Source: Rhodobacter sp. (GTDB lineage Bacteria; Pseudomonadota; Alphaproteobacteria; Rhodobacterales; Rhodobacteraceae). From it: a stretch of DNA of 64,000 nt. The notes beneath the pieces were generated by a model. The model saw nothing but the letters and a program-made list of their open reading frames with translations. It was not told the DNA's origin and searched no databases. The stretch covers positions 53,189 through 117,188 of the forward strand of contig JAIXXB010000041.1 of NCBI GenBank assembly GCA_027490955.1, in the 5' to 3' direction. The position numbers and the translations under genes are program-made. Each line of letters begins with the position of its first letter. Position 1 is the stretch's first letter. Of this stretch, positions 16,254 through 25,911 are shown in pieces.

Positions 16254-17027
16254 CTAAAGCGTGGCGTTGATCGCCCCACCATCCAAAAGAATGTTTTGCC
16301 CCACGATAAACCCCGCCTTTTGGCTGCACAAAAACGCGGCCATCGCGCCGAATTCCTCTGGCGTGCCGATGCGCCCTGCGGGAATCTCGGCGGCGCGTTC
16401 GGCGTAAACCTGCGCCAAAGGCACGCCGCGCCGCGCCGCCTCGGCCCCGTTAAGCTGCGCGATGCGGTCGGTGTCATGGCTGCCAGGCAGAAGGTTGTTG
16501 ATACATACCCCTTGGCCTGCCACCGCGCGCGCCGTGCCCGCCACAAAGCCCGTCAGCCCCGTGCGCGCCGCGTTCGACAGGCCCAGCGTCGCAATGGGGG
16601 CTTTGACCGATTGCGAGGTGATATTGACCACGCGGCCCCATTTTTGCCCCATCATATGCGGCAGGCAGGCCTGCATCAGGGCAATCGGGGCCAGCATATT
16701 GCCCTCGATCGCGCGCAAGAAATCCTCGCGCGCATATTCGTGCCACGCGCCTGCGGGCGGCCCGCCTGCATTGGTGATCAAAATATCAAAGGGGCCATGG
16801 GCCAGCGCCGCCGCGCGGCCGCTTTCGGTGGTGATATCACCCAAAACAGGGGTGACCGAGACGCCAAAGGCGCGCGCCTGCGCGGCCGTCGCCTCTAGCG
16901 CCTGCGCGCCTCGTGCGGTGATGACCAAATCCACCCCCGCCTCGGCCAAGGCCAGCGCGCAGCCGCGCCCCAGCCCTTTGCTGGCGGCGCAGACCAGCGC
17001 CCGCTTGCCCGCAATTCCCAAATCCAT
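16254..17027 (-). CDS. SDR-family protein lacking the Tyr-Lys catalytic pair
   Basis: Rossmann-fold protein of 257 residues. The nucleotide motif is AASKGLGRG (14-22) instead of TGxxxGxG, NAGG at 86-89 is conserved, and a Ser lies at 138-140. Where the catalytic YxxxK should be, the sequence is GLSNAAR (149-155): Ser/Leu at the Tyr position and Arg for Lys. The C-terminal GRIGTPEEFGAMAAFLCS and GQNILLDGG match beta-ketoacyl-reductase-like SDRs. A recognised SDR subgroup (BKR-like SDR-like) has the same loss, so it may bind NAD(P) without classical chemistry. It lies 66 bases after the FbpC-like gene start, possibly co-transcribed. Confidence 0.85.
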   Translation of the reverse strand: MDLGIAGKRALVCAASKGLGRGCALALAEAGVDLVITARGAQALEATAAQARAFGVSVTPVLGDITTESGRAAALAHGPFDILITNAGGPPAGAWHEYAREDFLRAIEGNMLAPIALMQACLPHMMGQKWGRVVNITSQSVKAPIATLGLSNAARTGLTGFVAGTARAVAGQGVCINNLLPGSHDTDRIAQLNGAEAARRGVPLAQVYAERAAEIPAGRIGTPEEFGAMAAFLCSQKAGFIVGQNILLDGGAINATL

Positions 17028-17088
17028 TTTATCCCCCGCTTTACCGCCCCCGCTTTACCCCGCGGCAAATAATCGGTATTGCGCGGGC

Positions 17089-18681
17089 ATGGAAAACACA
17101 AGTCTGCCTGCTGAAATCGCCCGCCGCCGCACCTTTGCGATTATTTCGCATCCTGACGCGGGCAAAACAACTTTGACCGAAAAGTTTCTGCTGTTTGGCG
17201 GCGCGATTCAAATGGCAGGCCAAGTGCGCGCCAAAGGCGAGGCGCGGCGCACGCGATCAGACTTTATGAAGATCGAAGCAGATCGCGGAATTTCGGTTTC
17301 CGCCTCGGCGATGAGTTTTGATTTTCGAACCTTTCGGTTTAATTTGGTCGATACGCCAGGCCATAGTGATTTCTCGGAAGATACCTACCGCACCCTTACG
17401 GCTGTGGACGCAGCTATTATGGTGATCGACGGCGCAAAAGGCGTGGAATCGCAGACGCAAAAGCTGTTCGAAGTCTGCCGTATGCGCGATTTGCCGATCT
17501 TGACCTTTTGCAACAAAATGGACCGCGAGTCGCGCGATGTGTTCGAAATCATCGACGAGATTCAGGAAAACCTTGCCATCGATGTGACCCCCGCCAGTTG
17601 GCCCATTGGGGTGGGCCGCGATTTCATCGGGGCCTATGACATCTTGCACGATCGACTTGAGATTATGGATCGGGCCGATCGCAATCGCGTGGCGCAATCC
17701 ATTCAGATCAGCGGGCTGGATGACCCGAAACTGGCCGATCATGTGCCAGCGGCGCTGCTGGCCAAACTGCGCGAAGATTTGGAAATGGCGCGCGAACTAT
17801 TGCCCAAGTTTGACCGCGAGTCCTTTTTGAACGGGTCGATGACGCCGATCTGGTTCGGCTCGGCCATCAATTCCTTTGGCGTGAAAGACCTGATGGATGG
17901 GATGGCCGAATATGGCCCTGCCCCGCAGGCGCAAAAGGCGGCAGAGCGCGACATTTCCCCTGCCGAGACGCCCGTGACGGGCTTTGTGTTCAAAGTGCAG
18001 GCCAATATGGATGCCAAGCACCGCGACCGCGTGGCCTTTGTGCGCCTTGCTTCGGGTCATTTTGAACGCGGTATGAAACTGCTGCATGTGCGCAGCAAAA
18101 AGCAGATGGCCATTGCCAGCCCTGTGATGTTTTTGGCCGCAGACCGCGAACTTGCCGAAGAGGCTTGGGCAGGCGATATCATCGGCATTCCAAACCACGG
18201 GCAACTGCGCATCGGCGATGCCCTGACCGAAGGCGAGGCATTGCGCTTTACAGGCATCCCCAGTTTTGCGCCTGAACTTTTGCAAGTGGTGCGCGCGGGC
18301 GATCCGATGAAGGCCAAACATCTGGAAAAGGCCTTGATGCAATTTTCCGAAGAAGGCGCAGCCAAAGTGTTCAAACCGATGATCGGGTCGGGCTTTATCG
18401 TGGGTGTGGTGGGGGCCTTGCAATTTGAAGTGCTGGCATCGCGCATCGAACAGGAATATTCTCTGCCTGTGCGCTTTGAGCCCAGCCAATTTACCAGCGC
18501 GCGCTGGGTTTCAGGGGCCAAGGCCGATGTCGAGAAATTCGTGAACGTGAACAAGGGCCATATCGCCGTGGATAATGACGGCGATATGGTTTACCTGACG
18601 CGGCTGAAATGGGACATCGACCGCATTGAACGCGACCATCCCGAACTGCGCCTGACGGCAACGAAAGAGATGATGGTTTAG
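17089..18681 (+). CDS. prfC: Peptide chain release factor 3
   Basis: Translational GTPase that removes RF1/RF2 from the ribosome after termination; 530 residues, normal for RF3. G1 motif SHPDAGKTT at 20-28, switch region ADRGISVSASAMSF, G3 DTPGHSDF, G4 NKMD, then domains II and III with the C-terminal GVVGALQFEVL stretch. The ATG at 17089 gives the family start MENTSLPAEIARRRTFAI; further upstream starts would add a long unrelated leader overlapping the SDR gene on the other strand. Its TAG stop is interleaved with the stop of the convergent PepSY-type gene (TTAG, 18678-18681). Confidence 0.97.
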   Translation: MENTSLPAEIARRRTFAIISHPDAGKTTLTEKFLLFGGAIQMAGQVRAKGEARRTRSDFMKIEADRGISVSASAMSFDFRTFRFNLVDTPGHSDFSEDTYRTLTAVDAAIMVIDGAKGVESQTQKLFEVCRMRDLPILTFCNKMDRESRDVFEIIDEIQENLAIDVTPASWPIGVGRDFIGAYDILHDRLEIMDRADRNRVAQSIQISGLDDPKLADHVPAALLAKLREDLEMARELLPKFDRESFLNGSMTPIWFGSAINSFGVKDLMDGMAEYGPAPQAQKAAERDISPAETPVTGFVFKVQANMDAKHRDRVAFVRLASGHFERGMKLLHVRSKKQMAIASPVMFLAADRELAEEAWAGDIIGIPNHGQLRIGDALTEGEALRFTGIPSFAPELLQVVRAGDPMKAKHLEKALMQFSEEGAAKVFKPMIGSGFIVGVVGALQFEVLASRIEQEYSLPVRFEPSQFTSARWVSGAKADVEKFVNVNKGHIAVDNDGDMVYLTRLKWDIDRIERDHPELRLTATKEMMV

Positions 18682-19265
18682 CCCCCGATCTGCGCCCGCA
18701 GCCTTGCCCGCCGATTTTTGGCGCGGCGCAGGCGCGGGGCGGTGAACAGATACAGCCCTGTGCTGCCAAAAATCACCAAAGCCGCCGCCACAATATCGGC
18801 AGGCCAAGAGCCAAGCGCGCCGCCCACCCAGCCATCGCGGTGCAGGCGTGAAAGGATCTTGCTCCAATAGGGTTTGGTGGCGATGCGATCACCCGTATTG
18901 CTGTATAGCGATAAAAAATAGCGTGATTTCACATAGACATAGCCCGTGTCTTGATCAACCATCGCCTCTAGATCCTTGGCGGCAAAGACATAGCCTTTGC
19001 GGCCATTTTGTTTGGTGCCGCCCATAGGGTCAAAGGCGGTATCTGGATATAGCGCTTGGACAATCTGTGCCGCCGTATCTTCGGTTTGCGGCGCGGCGGG
19101 CGCGCGCAAAATAGGGCCAGACACATCACTGGCGGGAAAGATCGATAAAATCAGCGACGAATGGTTCATATACAGCCCCGTCACGCCCGCAATAATGACC
19201 CAAGGCAAAATCATCACGCCCAGCCAAGTGTGCAGGCTGCGCATCAGTCTTTCAAATCCGAACAT
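18678..19265 (-). CDS. PepSY-associated transmembrane protein
   Basis: Membrane protein of 195 residues with a first span at about 12-33 (LHTWLGVMILPWVIIAGVTG, followed by LYMNHS), a periplasmic PepSY-like domain (roughly 40-145) and a second span near 155-178 with a basic tail. The HxWLG...GxYMNH layout is that of PepSY_TM-like proteins, which in iron-reducing or siderophore systems relate to reductases, but no such neighbour exists here. Ends 4 bases inside prfC on the opposite strand. The start at 19265 is followed directly by the first helix. Confidence 0.8.
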   Translation of the reverse strand: MFGFERLMRSLHTWLGVMILPWVIIAGVTGLYMNHSSLILSIFPASDVSGPILRAPAAPQTEDTAAQIVQALYPDTAFDPMGGTKQNGRKGYVFAAKDLEAMVDQDTGYVYVKSRYFLSLYSNTGDRIATKPYWSKILSRLHRDGWVGGALGSWPADIVAAALVIFGSTGLYLFTAPRLRRAKNRRARLRAQIGG

Positions 19266-19308
19266 CTCAATTCCTTTTCTTCAGCCATGGGGGCGATTTG
19301 GCCCTTCC

Positions 19309-19337
19309 TTGACCTTTACCCCTATTTCCGCTATCGC
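19309..19337 (+). promoter_or_regulatory. Candidate promoter of the RhlE-like helicase gene
   Basis: TTGACC at 19309-19314 is followed after 17 bases by TATCGC at 19332-19337, a fair sigma-70-like match. It would give a 5' leader of about 95 bases before the ATG at 19438; long leaders are common for helicase genes with cold-shock control, though no such element was identified. Confidence 0.4.
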
Positions 19338-19437
19338 CTAGGTCGAGGCAAGGGGCCAATTGCGCCTGTCCTCTATCCGCTCGGGCGCGGGAGAAGCGCC
19401 CTTTACCCGTGGGGCCACCCCCATTGCAAAGGACGTT

Positions 19438-21078
19438 ATGACCAAGTTTTCCGACCTCGCGCTGGACCCGCGCGTATTACAAGCCGTGGCTGACGCTGGC
19501 TATGAAACCCCCACCCCCATTCAGGCGCAGGCCATACCGCACGCCCTTGCAGGGCGCGATGTGCTGGGCATTGCGCAAACGGGCACAGGCAAAACTGCCA
19601 GTTTCACCCTGCCGATGATCACCCTTCTGGGGCAGGGCCGTGCCAAGGCGCGCATGCCGCGCTCGCTGGTGCTGGCCCCCACGCGCGAACTGGCGGCCCA
19701 AGTGGCCGAAAACTTTGACGTTTATGCCAAATACACCAAACTGACCAAGGCACTGCTGATCGGCGGGGTTGCCTTTGGCGAACAGGATAAGTTGATTGAT
19801 CGCGGCGTGGACGTGCTGATCGCCACCCCTGGCCGCCTGCTGGATCATCATTCGCGCGGCAAACTCTTGCTGACGGGCGTGCAGATCATGGTGGTGGACG
19901 AAGCCGACCGCATGCTGGACATGGGCTTTATCCCCGATATCGAAAAGATTTTCGCGCTGACCCCGTTCACGCGGCAAACCTTCTTTTATTCGGCCACGAT
20001 GGCCCCTGAAATTGAACGCATCACCAACACATTCCTGTCTGGGGCGGTGAAGATCGAAGTGGCGCGGCAAAACTCCACCTCTGCCACGATCGAGCAAAAG
20101 CTGATCCAATTCACCCCCTCGCGCAAAGACAAAAGCTTTGCCGAAAAGCGCGCCGTGCTGCGCGCGCTGATCCGCGCCGAGGGCGAGGCCTGCACCAATG
20201 CCATCATCTTTTGCAATCGCAAGATGGATGTGGATGTGCTGGCCAAATCCCTGAAACAACATGGGTTTAACGCAGCCCCTATCCATGGCGATCTTGACCA
20301 ATCCTTGCGCACCAAAACGCTGGACGGGTTCCGCGATGGCTCGATCCATTTGCTGATTGCCTCGGATGTGGCCGCACGCGGCCTTGATATTCCCGCTGTC
20401 AGCCATGTGTTCAATTTTGACGTGCCCAGCCACCCCGAAGATTACGTGCACCGCATTGGCCGCACAGGGCGCGCAGGGCGCGCGGGCAAGGCCTTTACCA
20501 TCGCCGTGCCCTTTGATGACAAATATCTGGCCCAGATCGAAGCGCTGGTCAAACAGCCCATCCCGCGCGGCGATTTGCCCGAAGGCGCATTGGGCGCAGG
20601 CGAAAGCCGCCCAAGCCCGCGCGCGCAGGTGGCGAGCGAGCCTGAAACCCCGCGCACGGAACGCCCCCGCCGCACGCGCGGTGGCCGCAGCAAGGACAGT
20701 GCCCGCGATGGCACAGCCCTGCCCCTGCCGCCCAGCCCCGCGCTGCCCGCTGCCGAAGCTGCGCCCAGCATCGATGCCGCAGCCCGCGAAGATGCCTTTG
20801 CCGCCGAGACTGCCCGCACCGCGCCGCGCAAGGACGAGCGTCGCGAGCCGCGCCGAGACGAACGCAAGGACGAGCGCCGCGATGATCGGGGTGGCGAGCG
20901 CCGCTACCGCGATTATGACCGCGGCCCTGCCGTCATTGGCATGGGCGATCATATGCCCGAATTCTTGACCCGCAGCTTCAAAATCGAATCCCGCACCACC
21001 GAAGGCGAAGATCAAGCGCCCTCGCCGCAGGCTTTGGCCGAGGCCAATTCAGAAAACCACAGCGATCTTGCAAGCTAG
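19438..21078 (+). CDS. DEAD-box RNA helicase, RhlE-like
   Basis: ATP-dependent RNA helicase of 546 residues for RNA remodelling or decay. Motifs in order: Q motif PTPIQAQAIP (about 26-35), I AQTGTGKT (46-53), Ia PTRELAAQ, II DEAD (154-157), III SAT (185-187), and VI HRIGRTGRAGR near 340. The tail beyond about residue 385 is low complexity: Pro/Ala-rich, then an Arg/Asp/Glu-rich block (about 460-500) typical of RNA-binding RhlE tails. ATG at 19438 with an AAAGGA Shine-Dalgarno 5 bases away. Convergent with the RNase J gene, its likely functional partner in RNA turnover, with a palindromic element between them. Confidence 0.93.
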   Translation: MTKFSDLALDPRVLQAVADAGYETPTPIQAQAIPHALAGRDVLGIAQTGTGKTASFTLPMITLLGQGRAKARMPRSLVLAPTRELAAQVAENFDVYAKYTKLTKALLIGGVAFGEQDKLIDRGVDVLIATPGRLLDHHSRGKLLLTGVQIMVVDEADRMLDMGFIPDIEKIFALTPFTRQTFFYSATMAPEIERITNTFLSGAVKIEVARQNSTSATIEQKLIQFTPSRKDKSFAEKRAVLRALIRAEGEACTNAIIFCNRKMDVDVLAKSLKQHGFNAAPIHGDLDQSLRTKTLDGFRDGSIHLLIASDVAARGLDIPAVSHVFNFDVPSHPEDYVHRIGRTGRAGRAGKAFTIAVPFDDKYLAQIEALVKQPIPRGDLPEGALGAGESRPSPRAQVASEPETPRTERPRRTRGGRSKDSARDGTALPLPPSPALPAAEAAPSIDAAAREDAFAAETARTAPRKDERREPRRDERKDERRDDRGGERRYRDYDRGPAVIGMGDHMPEFLTRSFKIESRTTEGEDQAPSPQALAEANSENHSDLAS

Positions 21079-21121
21079 GGCAAAGGGGGGCCTATGCGGC
21101 CCCCCCCCCGCGCTGCGCGCG

Positions 21122-21219
21122 CCCCCCCCAGGATATTTGGAAAAAGGAAAAGCAAAGGCGCGTCGCCCTTCTTCTTTTTGCAAATATCCTGGGGGGGGCG
21201 GGCCAGCGCGCTGGCCCGC
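21122..21219. terminator. Bidirectional terminator built from a dispersed palindromic element
   Basis: Two 18-base arms that pair perfectly lie at 21122-21139 (C8 then AGGATATTTG) and 21181-21198 (CAAATATCCT then G8), with a partly self-complementary 41-base centre. A second 22-bp perfect palindrome, centred on GCGC, follows at 21198-21219. The position between the convergent helicase and rnj genes suits a shared terminator. The AAATATCCTG core recurs at 52892 and 57987. Confidence 0.75.
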
Positions 21220-21248
21220 GGGGGGCTAGCCCCCCTTTGCACGCAGGG

Positions 21249-22925
21249 CTATTCCGCCGCCAGACGGCTGACAACCACAGTCACTTCTGGTTTTTTGCCG
21301 ATTTCCTCCATCGCCACTTGGCGGGCGATTTTGGTCATGGATTCGGACAGTTTGTCATCATCTGCCAGCAATTTGCGCCCTGCTGCCTCTAGATAATCTG
21401 TCAATTCGCCTTCCAGCACTTCGGCCCAAGCGCGGCCTGTTTTGCCGCGCGGCGGCAGGCCTGACAATTCCACCCATGCATCGCCCAGCGGGCGGTCATC
21501 TTCGTCCATCAGCACGGTCACCATGATGCGCCCGTTCAGCGCCATGCGGATACGGTCGCGCACGATGCCATCCATCGCGCCGATGATGACCGAGCCGTCC
21601 AAATAGCTGCGGCCTGCGTCGATATATTCGACCACTTTCGGCTCGTCGCCAGAGATATCCACCATCATGCCATTCGTCGCCACGATCGAGGCTATGCCAG
21701 ACGCATGGGCGATGCGCATATGTTCGCGCAGGTGGCGATGTTCGCCATGCATGGGCAGCAGCATATCGGGCAGGAAAATGCGGTGGGCATGTTCCAGATC
21801 GGGGCGGTTGGCGTGGCCCGAGACATGATATTTGCCATTCGCATCGTCTTGAACATCCACGCCTTTTTCGGAAAGCCCATTCATAATGGTCAAAACGCCG
21901 CGCTCATTTCCGGGGATGGTTTTCGAGGAAAACAGGAACAAATCGCCCTCTTTCATCTCGATCCCCAGATATTTGCCGCGCGCCAGTTGCGCCGAGGCTG
22001 CGCGCCGCTCACCCTGCGATCCCGTCACAATCAGCATCAGGTTGCGGCGCGGAACCTCTAGCGCCTCTTCAGGGGTGATGGTACGCGGAAAATCTTTAAG
22101 AACGCCCGAAATTTCCGCCGCCGACACCATGCGCTTCATCGCGCGGCCCAAAAGGCAGATCGAACGATCTGCGGCTTTGGCAGCTTCGGCCAAGGTTTTC
22201 AGCCGCGCCACATTGCTGGCAAAGGTCGTGGCCACCACCATACCGCCCGCAGATTTGATCAGTTCGGACAAGGGTTCTTTCAGCGTCGACTCGCTGCGCC
22301 CTTCATGGGTGGAAAACACATTGGTGGAATCGCACATCAGCGCCTTGACGGGGCGCTCGGCCGCGATGGCGGAGAGCATGGCATCATCCCAGCCCTCGCC
22401 CACGATGGGGTTGGCATCGCGTTTGAAATCGCCCGAATGCACGATGCGGCCCAAAGGCGTGTCGATGATCAGGGCTGAAGATTCTGGGATAGAGTGCGAA
22501 ACAGGCACAAATTGCACCTCAAACGGCCCCGCTTTGACCACTTCGGGCCGCGCGGCCACAGTGGTGATCGCGTCTTTGGGATGGCCTGCCTCTTCGAACT
22601 TCATCCGCCCAATCGTGGCGGTAAACTTGCGCATATAGATGGGCTTTTGCAGCCGATCCCACAGATGGGCCAGCGCGCCGATATGGTCTTCGTGGGCATG
22701 GGTGATGAAAATCGCCTCAAGGCGCGAAACATTCGCCTCTAGCCATGCGATATCGGGCAGGATCAAATCCACGCCGGGCGATGTGTCCATATCTGGAAAG
22801 GCCACCCCCAGATCGACCAAGATCAGCCGCTCGCGCCCTTTGGGGCCATAGCCATAGACATAGGCATTCATGCCAATTTCGCCAGCGCCGCCTAAGGGGA
22901 GGTATATCAGCCGTTCACCGCTCAT
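21249..22925 (-). CDS. rnj: Ribonuclease J
   Basis: Metallo-beta-lactamase/beta-CASP ribonuclease, 558 residues, the expected size; endo- and 5'-exonuclease acting in mRNA decay and rRNA maturation. The zinc motif HAHEDH is at 76-81, the beta-CASP region carries SHSIPESSALI and the HSGDFK motif, and the PGHANRPDL-type HxSGHA element appears as HVSGHANR near 365. The gene overlaps coaX by 4 bases. This rnj-coaX-birA-nuo order is characteristic of Rhodobacterales. Convergent with an RNA helicase gene. Confidence 0.96.
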   Translation of the reverse strand: MSGERLIYLPLGGAGEIGMNAYVYGYGPKGRERLILVDLGVAFPDMDTSPGVDLILPDIAWLEANVSRLEAIFITHAHEDHIGALAHLWDRLQKPIYMRKFTATIGRMKFEEAGHPKDAITTVAARPEVVKAGPFEVQFVPVSHSIPESSALIIDTPLGRIVHSGDFKRDANPIVGEGWDDAMLSAIAAERPVKALMCDSTNVFSTHEGRSESTLKEPLSELIKSAGGMVVATTFASNVARLKTLAEAAKAADRSICLLGRAMKRMVSAAEISGVLKDFPRTITPEEALEVPRRNLMLIVTGSQGERRAASAQLARGKYLGIEMKEGDLFLFSSKTIPGNERGVLTIMNGLSEKGVDVQDDANGKYHVSGHANRPDLEHAHRIFLPDMLLPMHGEHRHLREHMRIAHASGIASIVATNGMMVDISGDEPKVVEYIDAGRSYLDGSVIIGAMDGIVRDRIRMALNGRIMVTVLMDEDDRPLGDAWVELSGLPPRGKTGRAWAEVLEGELTDYLEAAGRKLLADDDKLSESMTKIARQVAMEEIGKKPEVTVVVSRLAAE

Positions 22926-23695
22926 GCTGTGTCCTTGTTATAGGTGTTGATCAGCACAAGTCCGTGCATCGTCAAATCATCTTCAATAGCGTCAAATAGA
23001 TCGGTTCCTTGCGCAAACAAGGAGGCAAGCCCCCCCGTTGCGATCACTTTCATCGGCTGGCTACGTTCCAGCCGTACGGCGCGCACGATGCCTTCGATCA
23101 AACCGATATAGCCCCAATAAACCCCCGACTGCATACAGGCAACGGTATTCGTGCCGATGGCGCGCAAAGGTTTGGCCACATCGATATGCGGCAGGGCGGC
23201 AGCGGCCATGTGCAGCGCCTCTAGTGACAGGTTCACACCGGGTGCAATCACGCCGCCCACATAGGCGCCATCGGTGTCGACCACGTCAAAGGTGGTGGCC
23301 GTGCCAAAATCCACCACAATCAGATTGCCGCCGTGCCGATCAAACCCGCCCACAGTATTGACCAAGCGGTCAGGCCCCACGATCGTGCCTGCATCCACGC
23401 GCGGCGGCACAGGCAGGGCGCAATCAGCGCGCCCCACCACCAAGGGGCGGCAATTGAAATAGCGGTCGCACAAAACGCGCAGGTTAAACACCACCCGCGG
23501 CACGGTGGAGGAGATGATCGCCCCCGTAATGGCCGCTTCGGTTTTGGTCAGCATCAGCAGCGAGGACAGCCAAACGAAATACTCATCCGCTGTGCGTTTG
23601 TGATCGGTGGCAATGCGCCATGTGGCGATAAACCGCACCCCGTTCCAAATGGAAAACACCGTATTCGTGTTCCCGCAATCAATGGCCAGCAGCAT
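22922..23695 (-). CDS. coaX: Type III pantothenate kinase
   Basis: Catalyses ATP-dependent phosphorylation of pantothenate, the first step of coenzyme A synthesis. The 257-residue product starts MLLAIDCGNTNTVFSIW, the ASKHA phosphate-1 motif of CoaX, with GPDRLVN (substrate loop), DFGTATTFD and the C-terminal TGGLASLF also present. Two adjacent ATGs exist (23698 and 23695); AGGGGG ends 6 bases before the second, so 23695 is preferred. It lies between birA (10-base gap) and rnj (4-base overlap), two cofactor genes in one operon with complex I. Confidence 0.95.
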   Translation of the reverse strand: MLLAIDCGNTNTVFSIWNGVRFIATWRIATDHKRTADEYFVWLSSLLMLTKTEAAITGAIISSTVPRVVFNLRVLCDRYFNCRPLVVGRADCALPVPPRVDAGTIVGPDRLVNTVGGFDRHGGNLIVVDFGTATTFDVVDTDGAYVGGVIAPGVNLSLEALHMAAAALPHIDVAKPLRAIGTNTVACMQSGVYWGYIGLIEGIVRAVRLERSQPMKVIATGGLASLFAQGTDLFDAIEDDLTMHGLVLINTYNKDTA

Positions 23696-23705
23696 CATGC
23701 GCCCC

Positions 23706-24464
23706 CTATCCGAAAAACACATCCGCCGCCGAAATGGCCATGCGGCCTGCGGCGGTGGTCAGTATCAGATTACCTGTTTCATCAATCGTCTCATAGCGCC
23801 CTGAATGGGCCACGCCATTGCCCAAACGCGCGGTGATACCCTCGCCCATACGGGCGGCATGGGCCAGAAAATCCATCCGCAGCGGGGCAAAGCCATGGGC
23901 CACAAACTGCGCCTCGCGGGCGGCATAGGCGCAGGCAAGATGGGTGAGGAACTCCTCGGGCGCAAGGATCAGCCCCGTCTCGGCCAAGACCGATGTGGGC
24001 AAGATGGCCCCTGCCTCAAGCGCGCCCAGTTCGGGATGCGCGGCAAGGTTCACGCCAAAGCCGATGGCAAGGCAAGGCAAAGCGCCGCGCGGGCTGCTTT
24101 CCAGCAAGATCCCCGCCACTTTGCGCCCCGACAGCAGCACATCATTGGGCCATTTAAGGGTGATGATCTCGCCCGCAACCCCCGCCGCAATCAGAGCGCT
24201 GCGCAAAGCTAGGGCGGCGGCAAAGCTGCGCAGCGCCATCTGCGCAGGCGGATCCAACGGGTGCAGGCATAGGCTGGCGTAAAGGTTGCCGCGCGGGCTG
24301 TCCCATGCGCGCGCGCGCCTGCCCCGCCCTGCGCTTTGGCTATGGGCCATGATCCATGCAGGCCCTTGCGCGGCCAAAGCGGCGGCATTGGTTGACGGCA
24401 GGCTGTCGAAAACGGCGCGGGCATAGCCTGTGGGCCAGCCCGCACCTTGCAGGGAATTAGCCAA
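23706..24464 (-). CDS. birA: Biotin--[acetyl-CoA-carboxylase] ligase
   Basis: Attaches biotin to the carboxyl carrier protein. The 252-residue product has SLPSTN near 22-27, the biotin loop [20 protein letters not shown] (about 47-66), the KWPNDVL motif near 103-109 and the G-x-G-N substrate loop around residue 135. There is no N-terminal helix-turn-helix, so it is a monofunctional ligase. The only fitting start is TTG at 24464, inside the nuoN stop region (8-base overlap) and 6 bases after GAGG; the next in-frame ATG would remove catalytic residues. The gene is coupled to nuoN and followed by coaX. Confidence 0.93.
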   Translation of the reverse strand: MANSLQGAGWPTGYARAVFDSLPSTNAAALAAQGPAWIMAHSQSAGRGRRARAWDSPRGNLYASLCLHPLDPPAQMALRSFAAALALRSALIAAGVAGEIITLKWPNDVLLSGRKVAGILLESSPRGALPCLAIGFGVNLAAHPELGALEAGAILPTSVLAETGLILAPEEFLTHLACAYAAREAQFVAHGFAPLRMDFLAHAARMGEGITARLGNGVAHSGRYETIDETGNLILTTAAGRMAISAADVFFG

Positions 24465-25899
24465 GCAGCGCCTCGACGGCGGCAGTGGCAGGGCCTTCTA
24501 GCCCGAACAGGTTGATCGTGCCGGCCACAACCGCGATAGAGGCTGCGATGAACACGGCCCATTGCACGGCAGACATGCGGCTGGTGGCAGGGGCCACATC
24601 TGCGCCAAAATACATGAAATAGATGATGCGCAGGTAATAAAAGGAACCGATGACCGAGGCCACAGCCCCCGCCAGCGCCAACCATGCCATACCCGCCTCA
24701 TAGGCTGCCAGCAGCACGCCAAATTTCCCCCAGAATCCCAGCATGGGCGGCACGCCAGCAAGGCTGAACATCAGCACCAGCACCGCCAGCGCCTTCAGCG
24801 GTTCTGATTTGGCAAATTGGTTCAGGCCCGCGATATCTGTCACCGCTTGCCCGCCCCGCTGCAGCGACAAGATAAAGGCAAATGTGCCAATGTTCATAAT
24901 TACATAGATCGCCATATAGACCAGCATCGCCTGCACGCCCAAGGCCGTGCCCGCCGCAAGGCCCATCAGGGCAAAGCCCATATGCGCAATCGACGAATAG
25001 GCCATCAGGCGTTTGATATCGCGCTGGCCAATGGCGGCAATCGCGCCAAGGAACATCGAGGCGACCGACAGCGCGGCCAAAACTTGGCTCCAATCGCGGA
25101 TCACCCCGCCGAACGCATCTTGCACCACGCGGGCAATCAGGGCCATGGCCGCAATCTTGGGCGCAGTGGCCAGAAATGCGGTGATCGGGGTGGGCGCACC
25201 TTCGTAAACGTCAGGTGTCCACATATGAAACGGCGCGGCAGAGACCTTAAACGCCATGCCTGCCAGCACAAAGACCATGCCAATGAGCAGGCCAATGGGG
25301 GCAGATTCTGTGCCCGCAGCGGCCATAATGGCGGCAAAATTGGTGCTGCCCGCATAGCCATAAACCAAAGACGCACCATAAAGCAGCAGGCCCGACGACA
25401 GCGCACCCAGCACGAAATACTTCAGCCCTGCTTCGGTGGATTTCACACTGTCGCGGCGCAGCGCGGTGATCACGTAAAGCGCCAAGGATTGCAGTTCTAG
25501 GCCCATATACAGCGTCATCAAATCGGCGGCCGACACCATCACCATCATGCCAACCACGGCCAGCGCGATCAAAATGGGGTATTCAAACCGATCCAATTCA
25601 GCGCGGGCCATATAATCTTGCGCCATCACCAGCACCACAGCCGATGACAGCAAAATCGCCACTTTGGCAAATCGGGCAAAGGCATCATCCACAATCAGCC
25701 CGCCAAAGCCCGCGCTTGCCGCGCCGCCCATGGCAAAACCAATATAGGCCGCAACCCCCACAAACACCGCCGCTGTCGCCCATGTCAGAACGCCTGTCAG
25801 CCTGTCCTTGCCCGTATAAACCCCCACGAGCAGCGCCAGCATGGCATAGGCGGCCAAGATCACCTCGGGCAGGACGGTGGCTAGATCAAAAGAAGTCAT
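24457..25899 (-). CDS. nuoN: NADH-quinone oxidoreductase subunit N
   Basis: Antiporter-like proton-pumping subunit of complex I, 480 residues with about 14 membrane helices. The conserved transmembrane Glu/Lys network is visible ([13 protein letters not shown] near 132, [17 protein letters not shown] near 219) and the broken helix [18 protein letters not shown] near 290. An AAAGGA Shine-Dalgarno precedes the ATG by 8 bases. It is the last nuo gene and overlaps birA. Confidence 0.97.
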   Translation of the reverse strand: MTSFDLATVLPEVILAAYAMLALLVGVYTGKDRLTGVLTWATAAVFVGVAAYIGFAMGGAASAGFGGLIVDDAFARFAKVAILLSSAVVLVMAQDYMARAELDRFEYPILIALAVVGMMVMVSAADLMTLYMGLELQSLALYVITALRRDSVKSTEAGLKYFVLGALSSGLLLYGASLVYGYAGSTNFAAIMAAAGTESAPIGLLIGMVFVLAGMAFKVSAAPFHMWTPDVYEGAPTPITAFLATAPKIAAMALIARVVQDAFGGVIRDWSQVLAALSVASMFLGAIAAIGQRDIKRLMAYSSIAHMGFALMGLAAGTALGVQAMLVYMAIYVIMNIGTFAFILSLQRGGQAVTDIAGLNQFAKSEPLKALAVLVLMFSLAGVPPMLGFWGKFGVLLAAYEAGMAWLALAGAVASVIGSFYYLRIIYFMYFGADVAPATSRMSAVQWAVFIAASIAVVAGTINLFGLEGPATAAVEALLG

Positions 25900-25911
25900 A
25901 TGAATCGTCCT

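Noticed and set aside
16462..17088. Long N-terminal extension of prfC
   Set aside because: RF3 proteins begin about 20 residues before the G1 motif; the extension lies over the SDR gene on the other strand and has no family match.
19477..21015. 512-residue open frame antisense to the RhlE-like helicase
   Set aside because: It lies opposite a gene with every helicase motif. GC-rich codon use keeps the opposite strand open; the peptide shows no domain and His/Ala-rich composition typical of shadows.
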